Origin: M0027 sp021713415
GTDB lineage: Bacteria; Pseudomonadota; Gammaproteobacteria; Francisellales; Francisellaceae
Assembly: GCA_021713415.1 (NCBI GenBank)
Contig: JAKJJQ010000005.1
Location: forward strand, 33,354 to 97,353
Reading direction: 5' to 3'
DNA length: 64,000 nt
Of the stretch, positions 38,274-45,990 are shown in pieces. Position 1 is the first letter of the stretch. Each line of letters starts with the position of its first letter. The translations under genes were made by a program, and so were the position numbers. The notes beneath the pieces were generated by a model that worked only from the letters and a program-made list of their open reading frames with translations, made no database searches and was not told the DNA's origin.

Positions 38274-38281
38274 AAGGGTTG
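38274..38281 (+). promoter_or_regulatory. Pre-start element AAGGGTTG before the gene at 38288
   Basis: Ends 6 bases before ATG 38288. A TTG at 38279 lies inside the element and is therefore not the start. Confidence 0.6.
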
Positions 38282-38287
38282 CAGTTT

Positions 38288-39082
38288 ATGAAGTTTAATA
38301 AAGTATTATTATGTGCGCAATTATGTTTGTTACTTACAATACCTGCTATTTCACATGCATTTAAATGCAGTACTATAAATACAATAAAAATGAAGAACTC
38401 TTGCCCATTTCCATTAGAAGTAATAGTTAATGATGAGGGTATAGGTGAGAAAAAAGTAGAAATTGTTCAGCCTGGTGAAGAGCGTGAAGTTGCCTCTGCA
38501 ACAGTTAGTAAAGGAACACTAAGAGTTACAGATGGTATTGCAAATGAATATGCTGAATTTGATGGTAAAGCAAAAGGAAATTGGTGGGATGGATGTAAAT
38601 GGGAATGGAGTTATTGGCATACACATGGGTTTGATGATACAAAAGGGCTAGATGAGGGATTGAATAATTATAGCAAACATGGGCGAGAAATGGGCGTTCC
38701 TCAAAGATTAACAGTTAGATATAATTTAACTATATGCGCTAATGGTTATGCAATGAAACCAGACTCAATAGGTCTGGGAAGAATGAATATTGAAATTAAT
38801 CATCAGCCTCATACAGAGGAAAAAGTTGTATTAAATGAAGAAGATTTGTACATATTCTCATTTAGTTCTATTGGTACCAGTTGTAAAATAAAATACGATC
38901 ATCTAGGTGGATATTATGGACTTTCTTGTTCTAATGACAGTATTAAAGGATTTTTTATGAATGATTATAAAAATCTGGTATTTATGTGTCAGCAAGTTGA
39001 CTCCAAGCACTCAAACTGTCCTTGGATAAATCAAAGTATAGATAGTACGATAAATGACTCTTTAGTAACGGGCTATCATTAG
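38288..39082 (+). CDS. Secreted CPW-family protein, subtype B
   Basis: 264 residues from ATG 38288, with a signal peptide (hydrophobic 6-21, cleavage about SHA-FKC). The N-terminus CSTINTIKMKNSCPFPLEVIVN and GNWWDGC match the copy at 36333. The C-module has SIGLGRMNIEINH, FSSIGTSCKIKY, GLSCSNDSIKG and FMCQQVDSKHSNCPW, and ends TGYH like the copy at 40649. Subtype B has lost the TDGYG stretch but keeps the cysteine pattern. Confidence 0.75.
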   Translation: MKFNKVLLCAQLCLLLTIPAISHAFKCSTINTIKMKNSCPFPLEVIVNDEGIGEKKVEIVQPGEEREVASATVSKGTLRVTDGIANEYAEFDGKAKGNWWDGCKWEWSYWHTHGFDDTKGLDEGLNNYSKHGREMGVPQRLTVRYNLTICANGYAMKPDSIGLGRMNIEINHQPHTEEKVVLNEEDLYIFSFSSIGTSCKIKYDHLGGYYGLSCSNDSIKGFFMNDYKNLVFMCQQVDSKHSNCPWINQSIDSTINDSLVTGYH

Positions 39083-39142
39083 ATATTTTAAATTAAGAAA
39101 TATGATATTTCGCCACTTAAAATATATACAATAAATAAAATT

Positions 39143-39194
39143 TTTATAATAATTTTATGCTTCAAAAATTGATTCTAAATTATCAGACATGTTA
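39143..39194 (+). promoter_or_regulatory. Duplicated promoter block upstream of the gene at 39257
   Basis: TTTATAATAATTTTATGC (39143-39160) and AATTATCAGACATGTTA (39178-39194). Spacing to the ATG is like that at 38288 and 40649. Confidence 0.5.
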
Positions 39195-39242
39195 GTATAC
39201 CTCAAATATTCAAAATCTGGCTTAATAAATATTGATCACTTT

Positions 39243-39249
39243 GGGGTTG
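39243..39249 (+). promoter_or_regulatory. Pre-start element GGGGTTG before the gene at 39257
   Basis: Ends 7 bases before the ATG. Confidence 0.6.
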
Positions 39250-39256
39250 TTTTATA

Positions 39257-40117
39257 ATGAATTTAAATAAATTTAATTTCTCATATATCATGATTTTTAC
39301 ATCATTATTTGTTCTACCATTACTTTCTTTTGCTGATGGAAATAAAAGGTATTGGATTTCAGTAACAAATAGGCTTAATGTACCGATTACCATTGAAGGG
39401 CTTAGCTCGGATTCAAAGTGTATGTCTAGTACTGGAGGGGCAGCTGTTACGATTCCTGCTAATACATATCGCCAAAAAGCGTATTCCATTGTGACAGGAA
39501 GCTGTAGTAATGGTGAAAAGAAAATGACATTTAAAATAACCGCTAAAATGGGACTATCTGGAGAAAGTGGTGCTGAGTATGAATATTATATTAGGTGGAG
39601 ACATAAAAATAGAGCTTTTGCATTTGGTAATGGTTCTGGTTGGGCTACTAATATGTATCAAAAAGATTCAACTTCAAGTAGATTAAATGTGGATTATGCT
39701 AACTGTACTTCGGCAAAATCAGGATATACAAGCACTTGCTGGGGTAGTGATTGGGCAAGCCAAGAAGGAGATGGCAGTGAAGATTCCATAGAGGTAAAAG
39801 ATAATCCAGATAGTGATAGTGTTTATGATGGTGAATATAATTTTAATACCATACAACTTGGTGATGCAGTTGTTACAGACGGGTATGGTAAGCCAGCAAC
39901 TAGATTAACAGCCAATAGTCCAATTTATCTAGCATATGATCAAAAATATGTGATCCATTTTACTAAATCCCAGGAAGTATGTACAATAATTGAAGGACTA
40001 ATTAGCTGCCCTTTTTCTATTGAGTACTCTTATCTTGATCAAGGTCATACAATTGTATTTGCTTGTGCTCAGACACATAGGGGAGATCCTGGTTGTGCAT
40101 GGGCTACTACAGGTTAA
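39257..40117 (+). CDS. Secreted CPW-family protein, subtype A, with CAW ending
   Basis: 286 residues with a signal peptide (hydrophobic 9-23, cleavage about SFA-DGN). N-domain: YWISVTNRLNVPITIEGLSSDSKC. Mid-region: YIRWRHKNRAFAFG. C-module starts at YDGEYNFNTIQLGDAVVTDGYG, then FTKSQEVC, LISCPFSIEYSY and FACAQTHRGDPGCAW, with alanine in place of the family proline. The C-module is repeated as a stand-alone gene 25 bases downstream, evidence of local duplication. Confidence 0.75.
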   Translation: MNLNKFNFSYIMIFTSLFVLPLLSFADGNKRYWISVTNRLNVPITIEGLSSDSKCMSSTGGAAVTIPANTYRQKAYSIVTGSCSNGEKKMTFKITAKMGLSGESGAEYEYYIRWRHKNRAFAFGNGSGWATNMYQKDSTSSRLNVDYANCTSAKSGYTSTCWGSDWASQEGDGSEDSIEVKDNPDSDSVYDGEYNFNTIQLGDAVVTDGYGKPATRLTANSPIYLAYDQKYVIHFTKSQEVCTIIEGLISCPFSIEYSYLDQGHTIVFACAQTHRGDPGCAWATTG

Positions 40118-40128
40118 AAGATTACTTT

Positions 40129-40135
40129 GGGGTTG
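40129..40135 (+). promoter_or_regulatory. Pre-start element GGGGTTG before the mini-gene at 40143
   Basis: Ends 7 bases before the ATG and shows that the short gene has its own translation start. Confidence 0.6.
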
Positions 40136-40142
40136 CTTTGCA

Positions 40143-40502
40143 ATGAGTTTAAAATTATCTATTTCAAAACTGAAATTATCCATTATATTTTTATTAATTC
40201 CGTTATTGAGCTATGCTTATGATGGTGAATATAACTTTCGTTCCATTCAATTAGGTGAGGTTGTTGTTACTGATGGTTATGGTAGGCCAGCAAGTATAGA
40301 TGAGTCAACGGATTATGTTGGCATAATGTATGATCAAAACTATTTTATTCGTTTTACAAAAACTTCATCGGTATGTACGATTATGGAAGGAATTATTAAT
40401 TGCCCTTCTTCAATTGACTTTGTTTATACGAATAACACGGTCATTTTTATGTGTACTCAAACACATTCTGGGGACTCAAATTGTCCTTGGACTGTGACTT
40501 AG
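40143..40502 (+). CDS. Mini CPW-family protein: signal peptide fused directly to the C-terminal module
   Basis: 119 residues. An own signal peptide (hydrophobic 11-24, cleavage about SYA-YDG) is joined straight to the C-terminal module. The module reads YDGEYNFRSIQLGEVVVTDGYG, FTKTSSVC, IINCPSSIDFVY and FMCTQTHSGDSNCPW. The whole N-terminal domain of about 150 residues is absent. The junction falls on YDGEYNF, identical to the previous gene, so a duplication with internal deletion is likely. It indicates that the C-module folds on its own. ATG 40143 is chosen over the upstream ATG at 40020. Confidence 0.75.
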   Translation: MSLKLSISKLKLSIIFLLIPLLSYAYDGEYNFRSIQLGEVVVTDGYGRPASIDESTDYVGIMYDQNYFIRFTKTSSVCTIMEGIINCPSSIDFVYTNNTVIFMCTQTHSGDSNCPWTVT

Positions 40503-40536
40503 AACATTTAACTTAAATAAATTAAATATAAGAAAT

Positions 40537-40588
40537 TTTATAAATATTTTATGCGTAAAATATTGCGCTACAATTATCAGACATGCTA
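40537..40588 (+). promoter_or_regulatory. Duplicated promoter block upstream of the gene at 40649
   Basis: TTTATAAATATTTTATGCG (40537-40555) and AATTATCAGACATGCTA (40572-40588), the third copy of this pair. Confidence 0.5.
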
Positions 40589-40634
40589 AGTTGATAGTTA
40601 TATCATAGTTTAACTTGATAAATGTAAATAATTG

Positions 40635-40641
40635 AGGGTTG
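40635..40641 (+). promoter_or_regulatory. Pre-start element AGGGTTG before the gene at 40649
   Basis: Ends 7 bases before the ATG. Confidence 0.6.
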
Positions 40642-40648
40642 CATTATA

Positions 40649-41509
40649 ATGAATTTTAAGCGATTTATTGCTATATCTGTACTAACTATACCGTTAAGTA
40701 TTATACCTTTATCGAGCTATGCTAAAGCAGATTATACCTTGTATGTTAGAAATACGCTTTCGGTACCAGTTACTGTTTCAGGAATGAGTAAACAATGTAT
40801 TAAACGTGCTGATGGACCTAAAGTCATTCCAGCTAAACCAAGAAATGCTGAATATGGTGAAGCAACTTATACATTTACTGATGATAATGCTGGGCTTTTC
40901 TCTTGTTTGAATAAACAGAAAAAGATTACATTTAAGATTGATCCCCACTTAGGAGATGCAAAAGTAGAAGGCAAAACTTATGATTTTTATGTCAGATGGC
41001 GACATGAAAATCAGTTACCTTGGGCAACTAAAATGTATGAAATTGATCATAAAGATACAACGATGCTTTCATTAACAGAAGCGCTTTGTAAAGGAAAAGA
41101 TTGTTTAAATAAATGGCGTGACAGTGAAGGTAATATGGATTTAGTTATTAGAATTGAGTCTGCTCCAGGTGCTGAATATAGTATTGAGTTACAGAGTTTA
41201 CAATTAGGTGATGTTGTTGTCTCTGATGGCTTTGGCAAACCTGTCTACTCTGATCCTTTATCGAACAGAGTAGACTTAAAGTATGATGAAAAATATATTA
41301 TTCGATTTACTAAATCTCAAGCAAAATGTACCGCATTAAAAGGTATGTTTCATTGTCCATCATCAGTTGATTTTACTTACCAAGGTGGTACAGCAGTATT
41401 CACATGTACTCAGCTTGAATCAGGTGACCCTAATTGTCCATGGATTATGTCAAGTGCAAATAGTGGTACTAATGGCAACCAAGGTTTTGTTGCAACAGGC
41501 TATCATTAG
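40649..41509 (+). CDS. Secreted CPW-family protein, subtype A
   Basis: 286 residues with a signal peptide (hydrophobic 5-24, cleavage about SYA-KAD). N-domain: YTLYVRNTLSVPVTVSGMSKQC. Mid-region: YVRWRHENQLPWATKMYEID and CKGKDCLNKWRD, the latter shared with the dispersed copy at 18363. C-module: LGDVVVSDGFGKPV, FTKSQAKC, MFHCPSSVDFTY and FTCTQLESGDPNCPW. The end is TGYH. It converges on the minus-strand copy 11 bases downstream. It is a good reference member because all family motifs are intact. Confidence 0.77.
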   Translation: MNFKRFIAISVLTIPLSIIPLSSYAKADYTLYVRNTLSVPVTVSGMSKQCIKRADGPKVIPAKPRNAEYGEATYTFTDDNAGLFSCLNKQKKITFKIDPHLGDAKVEGKTYDFYVRWRHENQLPWATKMYEIDHKDTTMLSLTEALCKGKDCLNKWRDSEGNMDLVIRIESAPGAEYSIELQSLQLGDVVVSDGFGKPVYSDPLSNRVDLKYDEKYIIRFTKSQAKCTALKGMFHCPSSVDFTYQGGTAVFTCTQLESGDPNCPWIMSSANSGTNGNQGFVATGYH

Positions 41510-41520
41510 TTTTTAGTGTA

Positions 41521-42366
41521 TTAATAACCAGCATACTGCCATTGACCATTATCATTATTCTTAGTTGTCCAAGGACAAACAGTGTCATTGGACTCAGCTT
41601 GACGACAAGCAAATACAAATTCTTCATATGGCACAACGGTATAATAATAATCAATGGAAGTTGGGCAAATTAATTCACCACTTCTAACTTTACATGCTCT
41701 TTGAGTTTTGCTAAATCTAATATCATACTTACCATCTTGAGCTCTTAAATCTACTGCATGAGATATTGGATCATATTGAACAGGTTTGCCATAAGCCGTT
41801 GTGACTCTAACTTCACCCAAATTTAATGTATCAAATCGATATTGTCCATCAACAAGAGGTCGAACACCAAAAGTAACTGTAATGGTTTCATCAAATTCGA
41901 CATGAGCCCATGTATTTAGACAGTTTTTAGAGTCTGATTTACCTGTTTGCTTACATTGAGCATCAGTTACTGCAAAGGGAACACTTGGGTTGCCATCATC
42001 TTCTATTTTAGTTTGCCAAGGCGTATTATTTTTATGGTGGAATTCCATGATAAAATTATAGGTATTATCTGGAAGCTCTTTAGATTCATCTAGTAGTGCA
42101 GTAAATTTAAGATATAACCTTTTTTCGCTTGTATCACAGTCGGACTTAAAGCTAATCATAGCTTTAGTATGTGCATGAAGTATATGGCCATCATCTAGTT
42201 GGCTATAATCTCTATTATGAATACAGTGATTGCTCGTTTCATTCATATCAAGATCGACATTTAATGTATTGGTCATATACATCGAATACTTATCGTTATT
42301 AAGCGCTAAAGTATATGTAGGTATTATAACAAATAAGCATATAATGACTTTTACAAGATAGTACAT
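41521..42366 (-). CDS. Secreted CPW-family protein, the only inverted copy in the array
   Basis: 281 residues with a signal peptide (hydrophobic 4-21, cleavage about TLA-LNN). N-domain: YSMYMTNTLNVDLDMNETSNHC. Mid-region: EFHHKNNTPWQTKIEDDGNPS and CKQTGKSDSKNCLNTWAH. C-module: LGEVRVTTAYGKPVQ, FSKTQRAC, LICPTSIDYYY and FACRQAESNDTVCPW. TTAYG replaces TDGYG. The ribosome site is AAGGGAG followed by TTG. The gene is divergent from the copy at 42579. Confidence 0.75.
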   Translation of the reverse strand: MYYLVKVIICLFVIIPTYTLALNNDKYSMYMTNTLNVDLDMNETSNHCIHNRDYSQLDDGHILHAHTKAMISFKSDCDTSEKRLYLKFTALLDESKELPDNTYNFIMEFHHKNNTPWQTKIEDDGNPSVPFAVTDAQCKQTGKSDSKNCLNTWAHVEFDETITVTFGVRPLVDGQYRFDTLNLGEVRVTTAYGKPVQYDPISHAVDLRAQDGKYDIRFSKTQRACKVRSGELICPTSIDYYYTVVPYEEFVFACRQAESNDTVCPWTTKNNDNGQWQYAGY

Positions 42367-42563
42367 ATCAACAACTCCCTTTATTGTTAAATTTCATATC
42401 CATATCTAAAAGATTGTATGCATTTAATTTAATCTTTGTCAATAAAAGCAATATATATGCAATATTTTATGAAAAATTTACATTAAATATATTGAATAAA
42501 TTAAAAGAAAAACATAATATTTACATCATCAGATTATGATTGGTTATTGATTTTATAAAATCA

Positions 42564-42570
42564 GGGGTTG
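42564..42570 (+). promoter_or_regulatory. Pre-start element GGGGTTG before the gene at 42579
   Basis: Ends 8 bases before the ATG. Confidence 0.6.
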
Positions 42571-42578
42571 TTTAAATA

Positions 42579-43520
42579 ATGAAAATAAATAAAGTACATT
42601 GGTTGGTTTTGCCAATCTTAATAGTCATTTTGCCTATTTCAGCTCTAGCAGATGCAAAGGTATATGATAGTTTCACAATTCATAACAATACTGATTATGA
42701 CTTATCTGTAAACAATTATAATAACCACTGTTTTAATACAGATAAACAGCAGGGCCTTCCTGCAACTATTAAAGCACATACATCACTATCATTTTCAGAG
42801 TATGAAAATAATCAAGGGATACCTTGCGCTAATAGTCAAAAGCATATGGACTTTAGAGCAACTGCTCAGATGCCTGATGGCCAAGGAGAGTATCAGTTAG
42901 AATTTCATTATGAGAGAACCCCGTTAGATGATGATGGTAATTATTCATCTGATGATGATGAATATGGCTTAAAAAAATGGGAAATAGGTATTCATCAAAC
43001 GGATGTAACTGATGGACAACCTGGTATATATGATTCAGATTGCCAAGAGCAATCTGGTACTAAAGTAACAGGAGCTTGTTTGATTACAACACTTGCTAAA
43101 GAGGGTTCAACTCCAGGAGCTGGTTATTATGATTCGATTGATCATCATTTTAAGCCAATGGATGTTGATATAACAATTGGCAATCCTAATGGTAATAATG
43201 AGTCAGTTAAATTTGTATCAATTCAATTAGGAGACGTTGCTGTAACTGATGGCTATGGTAATCCTATTAATGCCGATGGCCAAGGTTATGTAACATTAAA
43301 CACGTTAAAAAGCTATGTATTTCATTTTTCTAAGACTCAACAAGTCTGCGAGACTAAAAATTTGATTTTAACATGTCCTTCTTCAATTGAATATGTGAAA
43401 AGTGGTACTAATGAAATTGTTTTTACTTGTGCTCAAACAGGTAAAGGAGATTCTGTGTGCCCTTGGATAACTGAAGATAACAACCCTCAACCTCAACCAG
43501 GACCTGATGTTTATACATAA
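42579..43520 (+). CDS. Secreted CPW-family protein with acidic middle
   Basis: 313 residues with a signal peptide (hydrophobic 7-24, cleavage about ALA-DAK). N-domain: FTIHNNTDYDLSVNNYNNHC, much like the dispersed copy at 18363. The middle is acidic (DDDGNYSSDDDEYG) and carries CQEQSGTKVTGAC. C-module: LGDVAVTDGYGNPI, FSKTQQVC, LILTCPSSIEYVK and FTCAQTGKGDSVCPW, then a Pro/Gln tail (PQPQPGPDVYT). The tail end DVYT resembles NVYL in the next gene. Confidence 0.75.
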   Translation: MKINKVHWLVLPILIVILPISALADAKVYDSFTIHNNTDYDLSVNNYNNHCFNTDKQQGLPATIKAHTSLSFSEYENNQGIPCANSQKHMDFRATAQMPDGQGEYQLEFHYERTPLDDDGNYSSDDDEYGLKKWEIGIHQTDVTDGQPGIYDSDCQEQSGTKVTGACLITTLAKEGSTPGAGYYDSIDHHFKPMDVDITIGNPNGNNESVKFVSIQLGDVAVTDGYGNPINADGQGYVTLNTLKSYVFHFSKTQQVCETKNLILTCPSSIEYVKSGTNEIVFTCAQTGKGDSVCPWITEDNNPQPQPGPDVYT

Positions 43521-43774
43521 GAAGATAAATAGTAATCAACAGTTAATCTCTCTTATAAGTATTTCAATTACAATATATATTAAAAAAATTACAATGCTCT
43601 ATTTGAATAAATATTATTTATATCAATAACTAATAATATAAGTTTGCTAATTTTTAGCTGTAATTTGTTTTTAATAAAATAAAATTTATATAAAATATTG
43701 CATTTATATCATAAATTGTTCATAATGGTTCAAGTTTGTGAAAATAATAATAATTTATAATTTTATGTAGTTTG

Positions 43775-43781
43775 AGGGTTG
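43775..43781 (+). promoter_or_regulatory. Pre-start element AGGGTTG before the gene at 43788
   Basis: Ends 6 bases before the ATG. Confidence 0.6.
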
Positions 43782-43787
43782 TGATCA

Positions 43788-44825
43788 ATGGTGTTTAATT
43801 TATTTAGAATAGTTATATTATTAATCAGTCTATTATGTATTCCTGCAATATCAACAGCTTCAGCTTATAAATACAGAACATTTTATATACAGAATAATCT
43901 TAAGGGAACTATTACAGTCGGAGATGTTGAACATCACTGTTATAATACGAATTATCAAGTTAATTTACCATTACAAGTAGCTTCAGGAAGAATGGGGGAA
44001 TTAAAGGAAGCCGAGCAGGTAGACTGTAGCTCAGGGTATATTAAATTTAAAATCACTTATATTTATCGAGGAAAAACCTACCTATATTATTATAAATGGA
44101 ATTTTGATAGAGATTATCTTGATGATGATAAATATTATGATCCTAATTATGGTGGTATGAAACTACTGCATTATAGTTATAATAATTCACTATGGTATGA
44201 TTTAACAGATAATGCAAATGATGATCCTTCTGTAAACCAGATCATGATGATCACCTCTGCAGAGTGTGCTACGACAGATTGTTCATCAAATGCTCAAAAA
44301 TTTACAGAAAATTATTCTGATGTTAAGTATGTAGACTCTTACGATAGAATAGCAGAATATGCTGATACAGAAAATCCATTGGTTGGACAGATTTATAGTC
44401 CATATTTTGATGAGCCTAATAATTATGATCTCTATTTCAATGAATATCGAAATGATCCAATGTATGCCACAACAATCGTAGTTAGTTATAATAGCACCGC
44501 GGATACTGGAATGCTTAAGCCTGAGTCAGTTAATTTAGGTGATATAAAAATAACCGATGGTTATGGTGTTGAATTAGAACCTGATGCTCAAGGTTATGTA
44601 ACATTTAAGTATCATAAAGCTTATGAAATTCATTTTAGTAAAACTCAAGCATATTGTAATGCAAAGTGGGGAAAAGTTACTTGTCCATCTTCTATTGCCA
44701 GAATAAAAGATGATGATGAGTTAATCTTTGCTTGTGCTCAAATAAGTAAAAATGATTCAACCTGTCCATGGACTATGCAACATGATTCCCCTGAACCATT
44801 ACCCACAGCAAATGTTTATTTATAA
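43788..44825 (+). CDS. Secreted CPW-family protein, subtype C (first of a tandem pair)
   Basis: 345 residues, the longest member, with a signal peptide (hydrophobic 8-22, cleavage about STA-SAY). N-domain: TFYIQNNLKGTITVGDVEHHCY, then YKWNFDRDYLDDD and LTDNANDDPSVNQIM. These are shared with the next gene and define subtype C. A Tyr/Asp-rich insertion lies before the C-module. C-module: LGDIKITDGYGVELE, FSKTQAYC, VTCPSSIARIKDDDE and FACAQISKNDSTCPW. The family element precedes this gene but not its partner, so the pair is probably one transcript. Confidence 0.75.
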   Translation: MVFNLFRIVILLISLLCIPAISTASAYKYRTFYIQNNLKGTITVGDVEHHCYNTNYQVNLPLQVASGRMGELKEAEQVDCSSGYIKFKITYIYRGKTYLYYYKWNFDRDYLDDDKYYDPNYGGMKLLHYSYNNSLWYDLTDNANDDPSVNQIMMITSAECATTDCSSNAQKFTENYSDVKYVDSYDRIAEYADTENPLVGQIYSPYFDEPNNYDLYFNEYRNDPMYATTIVVSYNSTADTGMLKPESVNLGDIKITDGYGVELEPDAQGYVTFKYHKAYEIHFSKTQAYCNAKWGKVTCPSSIARIKDDDELIFACAQISKNDSTCPWTMQHDSPEPLPTANVYL

Positions 44826-44853
44826 TTTTTTATAACTTTCGGAGTATTAAATA

Positions 44854-45780
44854 ATGGTTATTTTTAAAAATAAAATACGAATGATAGTTATCATAGTTAT
44901 ATGCTTTTTTCCGTTTACCAGTTATGCAGATAAAGGTCCAAAGCATCATTATAGTAGTAGGTCTTTTTATGTGCATAATAACCTCAGAAGTACAATTACT
45001 ATTAGTGATGTAGAGCATCACTGTTATGATTCAGATGGAAAATATAACTTGCCATTAAAGGTAGCTTCAGGTCGAACTGCCTATTTTAGTGAATCAGAAG
45101 ACTTAGAGTGTGATGGCGGATATATAAATTTTCAGATTTTAACTATATATCGAGGTGATACTTATATTTATCACTATCGATGGAATTTTGATCGTAATAA
45201 AATTGATACTGATACTTACAAAGACCCATCGCATGATAATAAAAAAACACATCATTATACTTATAATAAATACTTATGGTTTGACTTAACCGATAATGTT
45301 AATGATGACCCTTCGGTCAATCAAATGATGTATGTCTCAAGTGCAACCTGTAATAATAGTGATTGCTCTTCATCAAGTAATAAATATGTAGAAACATATA
45401 CAGATGATTATTGGGAAACATTTTCTAAATGGCATAAAACCTATGGTGATCCAATGTATTCAACTCAGATTACCGTTGGGTATATTGATGACTCAGGGAC
45501 TATTAAGCCTGAAGCGTTAAAAAATTTAGGTCAGTTAATTGTAACCGATGGCTATGGAGAAGTAGTTCCATTAGATGATGATGGTTATATTCATTTTCAA
45601 TATCATATAGCCTATGAAATACATTTCTCTAAAGTTCAGAGCTTTTGCACCACTCAATGGGGAAAAATTAGTTGCCCCTCATCAATTGAAAAAATCAGAG
45701 AAGGTGATGAACTTATTTTTACATGTGCTCAGACAACTTCTAAAGATTCAGTCTGTCCATGGACTTTGGATGAGTCTTAA
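44854..45780 (+). CDS. Secreted CPW-family protein, subtype C (second of a tandem pair)
   Basis: 308 residues with a signal peptide (hydrophobic 6-20, cleavage about SYA-DKG). SFYVHNNLRSTITISDVEHHCYD, YRWNFDRNKID and LTDNVNDDPSVNQMM align closely with the previous gene. C-module: LGQLIVTDGYGEVVP, FSKVQSFC, ISCPSSIEKIREGDE and FTCAQTTSKDSVCPW. It starts 28 bases after its partner with an ordinary CGGAG ribosome site instead of the GGGTTG element, as expected for a downstream operon gene. It is the last gene of the array. Confidence 0.75.
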   Translation: MVIFKNKIRMIVIIVICFFPFTSYADKGPKHHYSSRSFYVHNNLRSTITISDVEHHCYDSDGKYNLPLKVASGRTAYFSESEDLECDGGYINFQILTIYRGDTYIYHYRWNFDRNKIDTDTYKDPSHDNKKTHHYTYNKYLWFDLTDNVNDDPSVNQMMYVSSATCNNSDCSSSSNKYVETYTDDYWETFSKWHKTYGDPMYSTQITVGYIDDSGTIKPEALKNLGQLIVTDGYGEVVPLDDDGYIHFQYHIAYEIHFSKVQSFCTTQWGKISCPSSIEKIREGDELIFTCAQTTSKDSVCPWTLDES

Positions 45781-45808
45781 TATTGTTAAAGTGCAATTTA
45801 ATAATATT
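45779..45808 (+). terminator. Hairpin at the end of the secreted-protein array
   Basis: AATATTGTTAAA and TTTAATAATATT can pair over 12 positions with one G-U and a 6-base loop, starting at the stop codon of the last array gene. The T-run is poor (TGATTTTG), so terminator function is uncertain. Confidence 0.35.
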
Positions 45809-45990
45809 TGATTTTGCAATAAAACTTTTTTTTGTTTGTATAGTAATCTATTAATTACAGGTAGTCTCTTAATATAAATTTTGAAATAAAGCCTTATAAA
45901 TCGTTGTTTATAGCGGTCACTAACGGTGACATAAAAAGCAATTAGCGTTAAATTAACCATACGAAATTAATAATTAAGGATTTGATTATT

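Noticed and set aside
36333..45780. Reading the secreted array as a CRISPR-like or phage-derived repeat region
   Set aside because: The repetition is at the level of whole genes with diverged sequence, each with its own start element; there are no short identical repeats with spacers and no phage structural genes.
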